A stretch of DNA of 64,000 nt from Novosphingobium sp. EMRT-2. Lineage in GTDB: Bacteria; Pseudomonadota; Alphaproteobacteria; Sphingomonadales; Sphingomonadaceae. The stretch spans positions 3,519,501 through 3,583,500 of the forward strand of contig NZ_CP039695.1 of the NCBI RefSeq assembly GCF_005145025.1, in the 5' to 3' direction. Below are positions 47,406-57,878 of the stretch, piece after piece. Under the pieces are notes generated by a model. That model did no database searches. It saw nothing but the letters and a program-made list of their open reading frames with translations, and was not told the DNA's origin. The translations under genes were made by a program, and so were the position numbers. Numbering within the stretch: the first letter of the stretch is position 1; every line of letters starts with the position of its first letter.

Positions 47406-49004
47406 TTACTTCACTAGGTGCGCGCTCTGGATGGTCAGCGCGAACAGCGCGGTCAGCGCGTCGGAGATGCTCTGGTCGGTCGATACGGTATAGACCAGTG
47501 GCGTGCCGTCGCGCGCTGCGGAAGCGCACTTCTGAAGCGCCGGCAGAACGTTGCCCAAATAGGGGGCAACATTGGATTGCGACCAGGAATCCCCTGTCAG
47601 CGCATCCGGCAGGTATTCGGTGTAGAGGATCGCGATCTTGATACCGCGGTTCTTGATGGTGGTGCAGTTGTTCAGGTGCGCGGTCGTCAACTCGCGGTTC
47701 CAGCGGCTCGATCCGATCTGCTCGTCGGTCACGCCGTCGGTGATGATGAACAGCACTTCCTGCGGTTTGGCAGTCGTGGTGCCGTCGCCGGGATTGGGCA
47801 TCGTCGAGTTCATCGCGGTGAGCATGTTGTTGAACTCGGTCGCCTTGTCGTTGATGTTGGTCGACGATGTCGGCTTGCCGTTGGCGTACCAGAAGTCGGT
47901 CGTGCTATCGAGATCGGGGATGTTGGACGTCGTCATGTTCTGGACGTCCGTCATCGAGGTGTGGGTGGTGACCGGTGTCGAATAGCCCGGATGCGTCCAG
48001 TCGAAGCTGAACACCTGCATCTTGTAGGTAACGTTGTTCTTCGTCGCCATGTTCTGGGCGAAGGGAATGAGGTCCTGGGCCGCCAGCGTCTCGGCGCCGA
48101 TGCGCAGCGGGATGGGCGATGCGGTGGGATAGAGCGTGGTATAGTTGTGCGTCAGCCAGTACCCGTCGGCATAGAAGCCGGTGATGGACTGCGACTTGTT
48201 GCTCATATCCTTGTAGGTGAACGAGAACCTGTTGCTGTTTACCGAAACGGACGTTCCGATCTTGGTGCCGTTTTGATCGTACAGGTTCTTGGAACCGTCG
48301 ATCTGATACCAGGTCTTGTACCCTGTGTTGCCGGAATTGTAGTAGTTTCCGTTCAGGAATACGTCGCGGTTGTTGGATGTCTTGATATTGATGCCGTCGG
48401 CACGCGGGTCTTGGGCGTGACAGGCGAAGGCACAGCCGGTGGCGTTGCGGATGGAAGTAAGGCCGCTCGAGGTCGAGGGCAGCAGCATCGATGGCGATTT
48501 GTCCATCGTCAGGAAGAAGTTGATGTGCGGGGCCTGCGCCGCGTTGGCGGTCGACGATCCGGCGATGGGCAGCGTGGCATAGCCCAGGATGCCGCCGAAC
48601 AGGTTCACCGATTTCGCGGTGTAGCTCACCACGATCGTCCGGCCGCTGTTGAGCGCGCCGGTATCGACCAGGCTGACGTTGAGATCGGTGGAGGCGTTGA
48701 ACTGGATGTCCTGCAGCCCGCTGACCTGCGAGATGAAGATCTGGCGAGCGGCCGCCAGCGCGGTGTCGGTCGATTGCTGCATCAGCGTGGCATTGGTGCC
48801 GGCCAGCGCCGCCGCGTCCGCTGCGGCGTTCATGCGCGTCTGCTGCGTTTGCGCGCGGCCATAATCGATGCCCATGCCCACGGCGAACAGCATGGGGATC
48901 AGCAGCGCGGCCATCATGATGAGCACGTTGCCCTGGCTGTCGTCGCGCAGCCGGCGCGCGGTTTCGCGCAGCGTGTGGAACAGTCGCATGGGGGGCAGCC
49001 TCAT
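47406..49004 (-). CDS. TadG-like pilus assembly protein with vWA domain
   Basis: 532 residues. An N-terminal TadE/TadG membrane segment (GNVLIMMAALLIPMLFAVGMGIDYGRAQ, first ~50 residues) anchors a large periplasmic part. A von Willebrand A domain follows, with the MIDAS motif Asp-x-Ser-x-Ser at 168-172 (DKSPS) and a long Thr/Asn-rich region. Similar proteins form minor components of Flp/Tad adhesive pili. The ATG overlaps the stop of the preceding tadE gene (ATGA), so it is the third gene of a tight operon. Confidence 0.9.
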   Translation of the reverse strand: MRLPPMRLFHTLRETARRLRDDSQGNVLIMMAALLIPMLFAVGMGIDYGRAQTQQTRMNAAADAAALAGTNATLMQQSTDTALAAARQIFISQVSGLQDIQFNASTDLNVSLVDTGALNSGRTIVVSYTAKSVNLFGGILGYATLPIAGSSTANAAQAPHINFFLTMDKSPSMLLPSTSSGLTSIRNATGCAFACHAQDPRADGINIKTSNNRDVFLNGNYYNSGNTGYKTWYQIDGSKNLYDQNGTKIGTSVSVNSNRFSFTYKDMSNKSQSITGFYADGYWLTHNYTTLYPTASPIPLRIGAETLAAQDLIPFAQNMATKNNVTYKMQVFSFDWTHPGYSTPVTTHTSMTDVQNMTTSNIPDLDSTTDFWYANGKPTSSTNINDKATEFNNMLTAMNSTMPNPGDGTTTAKPQEVLFIITDGVTDEQIGSSRWNRELTTAHLNNCTTIKNRGIKIAILYTEYLPDALTGDSWSQSNVAPYLGNVLPALQKCASAARDGTPLVYTVSTDQSISDALTALFALTIQSAHLVK

Positions 49005-49600
49005 CACTGGAGGGGAATCTGATCGGACAGGCGGGGAAGCATGAAGATCCGATCGTTCATGGTGATCTTGGAGATGAACCCCAGGCCGAATTGCGGCGTA
49101 TAGGGGTACGAAACCTCGCCCATCAGGAAGTAGGCGCCGGGCTTGTTCGGCGTCACCGTCTTGTCGGGCAGCATGGCCTGGGGCACGAGGTTGGTGGTCA
49201 GCGTAACCGAATTGCCTACCGTTAGCGGCGTCCAGTTGGCGGTCGATTTGCTCCACACGACCTTGGCGGTGCTGGCGTCGACGACTTGCACCTCGCTCAC
49301 GCGGATCTGGGCGACGCTGTTGTCGTAGGGGCTGAGCACCATCGCGCTCGACCCCATGATCGTCTGCAGGTCGGACGAGGACACCGCGGCATAGCGCGAG
49401 ACGAGGTCGGTCACCGCGCGGGCGGACCGCGTGACCTTGCGGTTGCAGGTGATCGCGTCGCTGATCACGTAGGCCCCCAGATACAGCAGGATCAGCACCG
49501 GCAGGCTGATGGCGAATTCCACCAGCGCCACGCCGCGCGCATCGCGGGCGAGGCGGCGTGCCGGAGCGCACAGACGGCGCAGGAACGGAATCGGACGCAT
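49004..49600 (-). CDS. TadE-family minor pilin
   Basis: 198 residues. The prepilin-like segment GVALVEFAISLPVLILLYLGAYVISDAI (about residues 23-50) carries the TadE Glu at position +5 of the hydrophobic stretch. The remainder is a periplasmic domain. The start at 49600 overlaps the upstream TadE stop (ATGA); a TTG at 49603 was rejected. Confidence 0.88.
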   Translation of the reverse strand: MRPIPFLRRLCAPARRLARDARGVALVEFAISLPVLILLYLGAYVISDAITCNRKVTRSARAVTDLVSRYAAVSSSDLQTIMGSSAMVLSPYDNSVAQIRVSEVQVVDASTAKVVWSKSTANWTPLTVGNSVTLTTNLVPQAMLPDKTVTPNKPGAYFLMGEVSYPYTPQFGLGFISKITMNDRIFMLPRLSDQIPLQ

Positions 49601-50187
49601 CAATAACCCTCCGTCTTCATGACCGAGGTTGCCAGCAGCATGCGCTGCGAGCCGGGGCGGTTGGACAGGTCGAAGCCCAGCGGGCCGGCCAGCGTGGGCC
49701 AGTTGTAGATCAGCCGCACCACCACCACCGCGCCCTGCGTGCCAGGGGAATAGGCGAAGGAATTGGTGATGTTGCCGTTGGAGTCATACGTGAAGGTCGG
49801 CAGCGTTGGGTTGGCCGAGGAAAAGTTGCTGACGTTGGTTACGTCCACATAGAGCCGGCTGCACTGCAGGAACGTCGGCAGCGAGGCGCAGGCGGCCTCC
49901 TTGAACTGCTGCTGCGGCGTTTTGGTGACGTTGCCTTGCGCGTCCTTGACCCCGGTGAAGTTCTGCTGCGCCTGGCCGGTGAGGATCAGGCGGGCAGCTG
50001 TTTCGGTGGCGGTTTCCAGGCCCTGCTGCGCAAAATACATCACCGCGATTTCGAAAATGGCGACGATCATCGCGATCAGGACGGGCGCCACCAGCGCGAA
50101 CTCCAGCGCGGTTGCCCCGCGCACGTCGCGCAGAAGCGCCGCGCGAAACGCGCCACCCCACCGCCTGCTTGTCCAACCGCGGACCAT
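49600..50187 (-). CDS. TadE-family minor pilin
   Basis: 195 residues. TadE pattern GATALEFALVAPVLIAMIVAIFEIAVMY begins at residue ~24, then an Ala/Gln-rich helix and a globular tail. This is the promoter-proximal gene of the tadE-tadE-tadG operon. The start ATG has GGAGAATGGGGA upstream, and a good promoter lies 35 bp before it. The core Tad secretion genes are not in the window. Confidence 0.88.
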   Translation of the reverse strand: MVRGWTSRRWGGAFRAALLRDVRGATALEFALVAPVLIAMIVAIFEIAVMYFAQQGLETATETAARLILTGQAQQNFTGVKDAQGNVTKTPQQQFKEAACASLPTFLQCSRLYVDVTNVSNFSSANPTLPTFTYDSNGNITNSFAYSPGTQGAVVVVRLIYNWPTLAGPLGFDLSNRPGSQRMLLATSVMKTEGY

Positions 50188-50656
50188 TCCCCATTCTCCA
50201 AGCCCAGTAATGCAGGCTCAGATTAGAGCGTCAGCCTTAAGGCGTGGTAAACTTGGCGGACGGCGGAAAGGGCCGCTTTGGTTGGGCGGCGCGCCGGATG
50301 ACGAGCTGGGGGTATTCGTGCCGCCGAAGCCGTCGGTATTGCAGCGAGCGCTGAGACCCGGTCATGACCTCATTTTTCAATGCGCCGCGGGACGGAAAAG
50401 GGCATTTGGCGCTTCGGCATCGACACGATGGGCAGGCTGCCAAGCCCAACGGCCGAGCTCGTCTCCCACGTGTCGAAGGTCGTCGGGACCATGATTGCCG
50501 TCGACATCAGCGATAGGATGACAGACAGTCAGCCCGAAGCGGCTGAGCGACTCGTATCGTTTTGAAGCTACAGCAGGCTCTCGAGCCGTTGATTGCGGAC
50601 GAATGGATTCATCCAGATTTCAATAATACATGAGCGGAAAACTTTGGCGCCAATCG
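50188..50656. other. intergenic region without a credible gene
   Basis: Holds the tadE promoter at its left end. Short ORFs at 50237-50449 (minus) and 50380-50565 (plus) show no domain, no ribosome site and no family resemblance. The right half becomes AT-richer toward the methyltransferase gene. I see no RNA gene, terminator or direct repeat here. Confidence 0.6.
50222..50251 (-). promoter_or_regulatory. promoter of the tadE-tadE-tadG operon
   Basis: Minus strand TTTACC (4/6), an 18-bp spacer and TCTAAT (5/6), ending 35 bp before the first tadE start. Confidence 0.5.
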
Positions 50657-51385
50657 TCAAAAACAAAGACAGGGAACACCAAAAAACTCCCGCTCGGTCA
50701 GCCAACCATCATTTTGGACGACTAGTGATCTATAGGCTTCCAAATATTGACGATGATGGGACTTTGTCGTGAACACTACCTTGTTCGCGCCAGCTAGGAC
50801 CGGCGCGATGTTAACGACGGGCGAAAGGATCATGAACCTCGCAACGCCTTCGGCGACCATCGGATAGCCACCATTAAAATAGTCGTCGACAACAATGATG
50901 CCGCCCTGCTGCAACATGTCGTGCGCCACGGCGAGATCATTCGCCGTGTTTTGCGTGGTGTGAGAACCATCAACACTGATGAGACGAAGACCTTTTCCAT
51001 CATTCAGCGTGACAATCTGTCTCGGATCGAGCTTCATCGAATCCGCTTTGACTATTTCAAGGCGATCACGTGAGCCAACATGTGTATCGATATTCTCCAA
51101 AAATTTATTCAGATCTCCGAGGCCCGAGAAATCAGTATTAAATTCTTGAAGGTCAAAGACATCCATCGCGATGCCTTTTTCGTTTTCTCGCCTAAGTAGC
51201 ATTAATAAAATGAAAAGCCGCCCATGATGGACGCCAATTTCGCCTACCCCGCCATGAATTCCAAGTTCTTTCTGCAGTTTATCTGCGATCAAAAACATGT
51301 CCAACTGATTGCCAGCAAACCAGCCAATTACGTCATGATGGCCTTGCTTGATATAGTCGTTCAATCGTTCGCGTTCCAATTGCAC
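50657..51385 (-). CDS. class I SAM-dependent methyltransferase-like protein
   Basis: 242 residues. It resembles the Methyltransf_24 / cephalosporin-hydroxylase-like group: a glycine-rich motif I (GVGEIGVHHGRLF), the SVDGSHTTQNTANDLAVAHDML motif, and GGIIVVDDYF. The substrate is unknown; relatives often sit in glycan or acquired gene clusters. Base composition is unlike its neighbours (27 of 60 bases G+C in 51361-51420, against 47 of 60 in 52921-52980). It lies downstream of a tRNA-Lys gene, suggesting horizontal acquisition. The GTG at 51385 with GTGAGG upstream was preferred to the TTG at 51388. Confidence 0.82.
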   Translation of the reverse strand: MQLERERLNDYIKQGHHDVIGWFAGNQLDMFLIADKLQKELGIHGGVGEIGVHHGRLFILLMLLRRENEKGIAMDVFDLQEFNTDFSGLGDLNKFLENIDTHVGSRDRLEIVKADSMKLDPRQIVTLNDGKGLRLISVDGSHTTQNTANDLAVAHDMLQQGGIIVVDDYFNGGYPMVAEGVARFMILSPVVNIAPVLAGANKVVFTTKSHHRQYLEAYRSLVVQNDGWLTEREFFGVPCLCF

Positions 51386-51668
51386 CAAGAGACCTCACCG
51401 TAATAAAACGAATCGTGACATCTTGACTTGGCGGTCAGGACCGATTCATGGGAAAACGATAAACGCCATCCCCCAGATGTGGCAAGGAGATTCAATGACC
51501 GATTAGGCCTTGTTTGATCTCTCAAACTATTTCGCTTGGCGCAAAAACGGTTGTTGATGAGAGCTTTCCAAGCTCTGCGAACCCGACCTTCGCCTGGACG
51601 CTATGGAGCAACTCAGATTCCGGTCATTTGCGAAACCTTGCTCAAAATTTTCGATTTTTGGGAGAATT

Positions 51669-51744
<76 letters not shown>

Positions 51745-51811
51745 ATTCCCGTGTGGGAAGCGCTCCCATAGCGATTTCTGCCGCGCTGCCAAGCCCTGAA
51801 ATGGTGCTTCT

Positions 51812-52927
51812 TCAGGCGAACCCGCTTCCGCCCCGGCGGCTCCAGCGGTCCACTGCCATGATCGTGCCGATGCAGATCATGTTGGTCATCATCGATGATC
51901 CGCCGTGGCTCATGAAGGGCAGGGGGATGCCCACCACGGGTGCGAGGCCCATCACCATCATCAGGTTGATGCAGGCATAGAAGAAGATCGTGGTGGTCAT
52001 TCCCGCCGCCAGCAGGCGCGAGAAGCGGTCGGGTGCGTTCATCGCCACTTTCAGGCCCCAGCGCAGCACCACGGCGAAGATCGCCAGCACGAACAGGCCG
52101 CCCATCATGCCCCATTCCTCGGCCATGGTCGCGAAGACGAAGTCGGTCTGCGCTTCGGGCAGGTAATCGAGGTGGCTTTGCGAACCGTGGCCGAAGCCCT
52201 TGCCGAACAGGCCGCCCGATCCGATCGCGATCTTCGACTGGGTGATGTGGTAGCCCGATCCCAGCGGATCGTTTTCCGGGTCCATGAACACCAGCACGCG
52301 CTTGCGCTGGTAATCGTGCAGCAGCGTGAAGAACGCCAGCGGGGCCACGATCAGCCCGGCGCCAACGCCGCCCAGGAACAGGCGCAGCGGCAGGCCGGCA
52401 AGAAACATGGTGACGACCGCGCCGAAGCTGATCGCCAGCCCGGTGCCCAGGTCCGGCTGGAGCATGACGAGGCCGGCCGGGATGCCCAGCAGCACCGCCG
52501 CCGGCGCCACCGCGCGCCAGCCGCGCGTTTCGCCCACCGGCAGCACGCTGTAGAACCAGGCCAGCACCAGCACGATACCCGGTTTCATCAGTTCCGACGG
52601 CTGGAGCGTCATGAAGCCCAGATTCAGCCAGCGCTGGCTGCCGCCGCCGATCCCGCCGATCAGTTCCACCAGCACCAGCAGCACGCACAGGCCGGCATAG
52701 ATCGGCAAGGCGGCGCGTTTGAACCAGTCCTGCGGCACCCGCGCGATCAGCATGGCGAGCGCCAGGAACACGCAGAAGCGCAGCACGTGGGTCAGTGCCC
52801 AGGGCTGGAGATGCCCACCTGCCGCCGAATAGAGCACGAAGCCGCCGAACACGACCAGCATCGCCAGCGGCAGCAGCACGCGCCAGGGCTGGCGGGCGAT
52901 GGCGGCGGGAACATAGGCGCGGGGCAT
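51812..52927 (-). CDS. rodA: peptidoglycan glycosyltransferase RodA
   Basis: 371-residue SEDS-family polymerase that works with PBP2 in cell elongation. About ten membrane helices. Conserved segments are LQPSELMKPG, DLGTGL, the long loop GSGGLFGKGFGHGSQSHLDYLPEAQTDFVF, and the terminal FMSHGGSSM. The ATG at 52927 is 11 bp downstream of the mrdA stop. The open frame up to 53224 is antisense-like Arg-rich sequence and was not used. Last gene of the mre operon. Confidence 0.96.
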   Translation of the reverse strand: MPRAYVPAAIARQPWRVLLPLAMLVVFGGFVLYSAAGGHLQPWALTHVLRFCVFLALAMLIARVPQDWFKRAALPIYAGLCVLLVLVELIGGIGGGSQRWLNLGFMTLQPSELMKPGIVLVLAWFYSVLPVGETRGWRAVAPAAVLLGIPAGLVMLQPDLGTGLAISFGAVVTMFLAGLPLRLFLGGVGAGLIVAPLAFFTLLHDYQRKRVLVFMDPENDPLGSGYHITQSKIAIGSGGLFGKGFGHGSQSHLDYLPEAQTDFVFATMAEEWGMMGGLFVLAIFAVVLRWGLKVAMNAPDRFSRLLAAGMTTTIFFYACINLMMVMGLAPVVGIPLPFMSHGGSSMMTNMICIGTIMAVDRWSRRGGSGFA

Positions 52928-52938
52928 CGGCGGGGCCT

Positions 52939-55044
52939 CTATTGCGCGCCGGACGTGGCGGGAGTGGCGGGTGCCGGAGCGGTGCCCGGTGCAGGCCGCG
53001 GCGATGCGCCCGGCGCCGGCGTGCCCGGTTCGGGCGTCGTCGGCTCGGGCGGAGGCGGCGCGGCGTCGGTCTGCGCGGCGGTCGGTTCGGGCACCGGCTT
53101 GTTTTCGGCCGCGACTTCCTGCGCCACTTGCGCGTCGTCCGCCGCCTTGGGCGCGGAAGCGCCGTATTGCGCGGCATAGGCGTCGTACCGGGCCGCCATG
53201 CGCTGTTGCACGTTGCCGCCCCACTGCTTTTCGAAGCCTTCGAGCACTTCCAGCGCCTTGCCCGGATCGAACAGGAACGTCATCACGTCGCGCGCGATGG
53301 GATAGGCCGCGCCCGATCCGCCGCCGTGCTCTATGGCGACGGCGCAGGCATAGCGCGGCTTGTCGAACGGGGCGAAGCAGATGAAATGGCCGTGGTCACG
53401 GTGCTTCCACAGCCCGCCCTTGCCGTTGCCGATGTTGAGGCCGACGACTTGTGCCGTGCCGGTCTTGCCCGCCATCTGCACGTTGGGAATGGGCAGGCGC
53501 GCCTTGCCGGCGGTGCCACGCCCGTTGACGACTTCGTTCATCGCCGCGTGGATGTAATCGAGGTGTTCCTGCTTGAAGCCCATGGACTTGGGTTGAGGCG
53601 CGTGCCGGTCGAGCAGCAGGCGCGGCATGAGTTCGAGGCCGGAGGCGATGCGCGAGGCCATGACCGCCTGCTGCAGCGGGTTCACCAGCATGTACCCCTG
53701 CCCGATGGTGGCGTTCACCGTGTCATAGATCGCCCAGGGCTGCTTGTACTTGCGCAGCTTCCACGCGGGATCGGGCACCGTGCCATAGGATTGCCCGGCG
53801 ACGGGCAGCGGAAATTCCTGCCCCAGCCCCAGCCGCTTCGCCATCGCCGCGATCACGTCCATGCCCATCTGTTGCGCGAAGTGATAGAAATACACGTCGC
53901 ACGACTGGTAGATGCCCTTGGCCATGTTGGTAGCGCCGTGGCCCCGGTGGTTCCAGCAGTGGAACACGCGGTTGCCCACGCGCAGGCCACCGGCGCAGTT
54001 GACCGAGGCATTGGGATCGAGCCCCGCTTCGAGGAACGACAGCGCGACCATCGGCTTCACGGTCGAGCCCGGCGGATAAAGCCCGCGCAGAACCTTGTTG
54101 CGCAAGGGCACATGGTCGTCGTCCGATAGCATCTTCCATTCGATGCGCCCGATGCCGTCGGAGAAGCTGTTGGGATCGAAGCTGGGCATCGAGGCCATGG
54201 CCAGCACATCGCCGGTCAGGCAGTCGATCACCACGACCGACCCGGATTCCAGACCGATGCGGCGCGAGGCATAGTCCTGCAACGGGCCGTTGATAGTGAG
54301 CTGGATCGGCTTGCCCGGCACGTCCTCGCGCGTGCCCAGATCGCGCACCACGCGCCCGCTGGCGGTCGCTTCCACCCGCCGCGCGCCCGGCACGCCGCGC
54401 AGGCGCGTCTCGAAATACTTTTCCAGCGCGTCCTTGCCGATCTTGAAGCCCGGCGTGATCAGCAGCGGATTGCGTTCGCGTTCGTAGTCCTCGGCCGAAG
54501 CCGGGCCGACATAGCCGACCAGGTGCCCCACGGTCGCGCCCGTGGGGTAGAAGCGCGAATAGCCGCGCTGCGGCACCACGCCCGGCAGTTCGGGCAGGCG
54601 CACGCTGACGGCGGCGAATTTGTCCCAGTTGAGATTGGCGGCGACTTCGACCGGCTGGAACCCGCGCGATTTGTCCAGCTTGTCGTGGATGTCGCCCACC
54701 TTGTCGGGCGAAAGGTCGAGCAGCGAGGCGAGCGTGGCCAGCGTCTTGTCCGCGTCCACGACCCGGTCGGGAATCAGGTCGACGCGGAAGTCGGCGCGGT
54801 TCGATGCCAGCGCCGCGCCGTTGCGATCGAGAATCCAGCCGCGCCGCGGCGGAATCAGCGTCAGGTTGACGCGGTTGCTCTCCGACGCCGCCTTGTACTT
54901 CTCGTTCTGCATGATCGAGAGGTAGCCGAGCCGCACGGCCAGCAGCATGCCGATGCCGCCCATGGCGGATCCCAGCACGAAGGTGCGGCGGTTGAAGGTG
55001 TCAGTCAGCCGGGCCGAGCTCATCGGCAGTTGCTGTCGCGCCAC
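52939..55044 (-). CDS. mrdA: penicillin-binding protein 2 (elongation transpeptidase)
   Basis: 701 residues. An N-terminal membrane anchor (~22-45), a pedestal domain, and the transpeptidase domain with SxxK at Ser327-Lys330 (PPGSTVKP), SxN-like SCD at 381-383 and KTGT at 527-530. The C-terminal ~100 residues are Pro/Ala/Glu-rich and longer than in E. coli, a common feature in sphingomonads. The start is a GTG at 55044, two bases after the mreD stop, with GGAG 9 bp upstream; an ATG at 55023 is possible. It cross-links peptidoglycan with RodA and MreC. Confidence 0.95.
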   Translation of the reverse strand: MARQQLPMSSARLTDTFNRRTFVLGSAMGGIGMLLAVRLGYLSIMQNEKYKAASESNRVNLTLIPPRRGWILDRNGAALASNRADFRVDLIPDRVVDADKTLATLASLLDLSPDKVGDIHDKLDKSRGFQPVEVAANLNWDKFAAVSVRLPELPGVVPQRGYSRFYPTGATVGHLVGYVGPASAEDYERERNPLLITPGFKIGKDALEKYFETRLRGVPGARRVEATASGRVVRDLGTREDVPGKPIQLTINGPLQDYASRRIGLESGSVVVIDCLTGDVLAMASMPSFDPNSFSDGIGRIEWKMLSDDDHVPLRNKVLRGLYPPGSTVKPMVALSFLEAGLDPNASVNCAGGLRVGNRVFHCWNHRGHGATNMAKGIYQSCDVYFYHFAQQMGMDVIAAMAKRLGLGQEFPLPVAGQSYGTVPDPAWKLRKYKQPWAIYDTVNATIGQGYMLVNPLQQAVMASRIASGLELMPRLLLDRHAPQPKSMGFKQEHLDYIHAAMNEVVNGRGTAGKARLPIPNVQMAGKTGTAQVVGLNIGNGKGGLWKHRDHGHFICFAPFDKPRYACAVAIEHGGGSGAAYPIARDVMTFLFDPGKALEVLEGFEKQWGGNVQQRMAARYDAYAAQYGASAPKAADDAQVAQEVAAENKPVPEPTAAQTDAAPPPPEPTTPEPGTPAPGASPRPAPGTAPAPATPATSGAQ

Positions 55045-55046
55045 GC

Positions 55047-55601
55047 TCAGATTCTCCGCAGCGGCAGCAGGCGCACGCGGTCAAGCAGGGCGACGAACCG
55101 GGTAACGACGGGGAACAGGAACACGCTCAGCAGCAATTGCGGGCCGATCGAAAGCGGCAGCGGATAGCCGGCGGCGAAGCCCGCGAAACTGGCGGCAAGA
55201 AACAGATAGCCGGCCAGCAGCGCGCTGCCCGCGAGCCAGTCCTGCAGGAAGCCCCGCCAGAGGAACCGTTCGTCGATCACTTCCATCGCCAGCATGGTCA
55301 GCGACCACAGGATTATCGCGCTGCCGAACGGCTGTCCGCTGAACAGATCGTCGATGGCGCCCAGCGGCAGGCCGACCCACACCGGCAACATGCCGGGCCG
55401 CAGCATGCGCCAGGCCAGCAGCATCATGTAGGAGAACGGCGGGAGCAGGGGCGCGGAAGCGATCACAGGCGAAAAGGTCGCCATCGAGGCCAGGATGATC
55501 GATGCCCACGGAATGCCCAGCGCAAGAACCGGCGATGGCGCGCGGTTGATGCGGTTGCGAACGATGTCCTCGGCGCGGGCGGGAAAGCGGGGCAGCATCA
55601 T
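55047..55601 (-). CDS. mreD: rod shape-determining protein MreD
   Basis: 184 residues with five to six membrane helices. PVWVGLPLGAIDDLFSGQPFGSAIILWSLTML is typical of the MreD core. It links MreC to the inner-membrane elongasome. It begins 6 bp after the mreC stop and ends 2 bp before mrdA, so translation is coupled. Confidence 0.92.
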   Translation of the reverse strand: MMLPRFPARAEDIVRNRINRAPSPVLALGIPWASIILASMATFSPVIASAPLLPPFSYMMLLAWRMLRPGMLPVWVGLPLGAIDDLFSGQPFGSAIILWSLTMLAMEVIDERFLWRGFLQDWLAGSALLAGYLFLAASFAGFAAGYPLPLSIGPQLLLSVFLFPVVTRFVALLDRVRLLPLRRI

Positions 55602-55607
55602 TCCGGC

Positions 55608-56516
55608 TTACTGGTCGCCCGGATCGCGCGGCGGGCCGGCCGCTTTCTCGCTTTCGCTCAGCGCGGCCTGGGCCGCCGGTTGAAAGCTTGGGAACACCAG
55701 CACGTAGTCCACGTCCGCGGGATCGCTGGCCAGGTGGCCGACGGCGCCGTCATGATGCGGATCGGTGGCGATCGCGACCGGAATGTTGGGCGGATAGAGG
55801 CCGCCCGATCCGGAGGTCACGAAAACGTCGCCCTTGTGGACGGGGTTTACGCCCGAATTGATCAGGCGGATTTCGATCCGGCCGTTGGCGGCCCCCTGCA
55901 CGAAAGCCGGCAGGCCATCGGTGGCGCGGCGCACGGGCACGACGTTGTCCGGGTCTGTCACGAGCAGAACGCGCGCCGTATCGCGCCCGGTTTCGACAAT
56001 CCGGCCGATCAGTCCGGTGGAAGATCGCACGGGCATCCCGGGGCGCAGCCCGGTCGAGGAGCCGATCGACAGCACGGCGAAGCGCCGTGCGCTGGCCGCG
56101 GTGGAGCCGATAAGGCGGCCGGCGGCAATCGGCCGCACCTGGGGATCGACGATGCCGAGCAGCGCTTTCAGACGCGCGTTTTCGGTTTGCACCGCGCGCA
56201 TAGTCACCGCGTCGGCGCGCGCGGCTTCCACCTCGCGCCGCAGCGCGGCGTTCTGCCTTCCGGCGTTGAAATAGGCACCGACGGCGGCAAACACGCCCTG
56301 GCCGGTGGCGCGGGATTCGGCGCTAGCCTGCCCGATCGGCCGCGCTATCTCGCTCGCGCCTGATCGCGCAAAGGCAAACGCCTCGGGGTTGAACAACGAT
56401 ACGATGAGCAGCACGGCGCCGACCACGACGCCAAGAATGGCGACGACGTAGCCTGTGAAGATCCCGTACTGCGCCCTGCGCGAAAAGCCCGGGCGCCGGT
56501 CCTGTGACCGCGCCAT
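55608..56516 (-). CDS. mreC: rod shape-determining protein MreC
   Basis: 302-residue periplasmic protein with one N-terminal membrane helix (~20-42) and a coiled coil (NAALRREVEAARADAVTMRAVQTENARLKALL, ~86-117). Two beta-barrel subdomains follow (GLIGRIVETGRDTARVLLVTDP and FVTSGSGGLYPPNIPVAIA). It activates PBP2-RodA. It lies 82 bp downstream of mreB. Confidence 0.95.
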   Translation of the reverse strand: MARSQDRRPGFSRRAQYGIFTGYVVAILGVVVGAVLLIVSLFNPEAFAFARSGASEIARPIGQASAESRATGQGVFAAVGAYFNAGRQNAALRREVEAARADAVTMRAVQTENARLKALLGIVDPQVRPIAAGRLIGSTAASARRFAVLSIGSSTGLRPGMPVRSSTGLIGRIVETGRDTARVLLVTDPDNVVPVRRATDGLPAFVQGAANGRIEIRLINSGVNPVHKGDVFVTSGSGGLYPPNIPVAIATDPHHDGAVGHLASDPADVDYVLVFPSFQPAAQAALSESEKAAGPPRDPGDQ

Positions 56517-56598
56517 GTCCGTTATTCCCTACCGTTCCCGCCGCTGTCCGCCGGCCGGTGCCGGCTTGCTTCCATGCAGCAACGGGATGAACCTGCCA

Positions 56599-57816
<1,218 letters not shown>

Positions 57817-57878
57817 CTAGTAATGTCTGGGCGTGCCGGAATCCCGACGCTGGCACGGCCCTGAACAAAGCTTTGACG

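Noticed and set aside
50380..50565. 61-codon plus-strand ORF between the tad operon and the methyltransferase gene
   Set aside because: No ribosome site, no recognisable domain and unconvincing composition.
51389..51668. Remnant of an integrative element beside tRNA-Lys
   Set aside because: No integrase, no second copy of the tRNA 3' end and no coding sequence found, so an attachment site is not supported.
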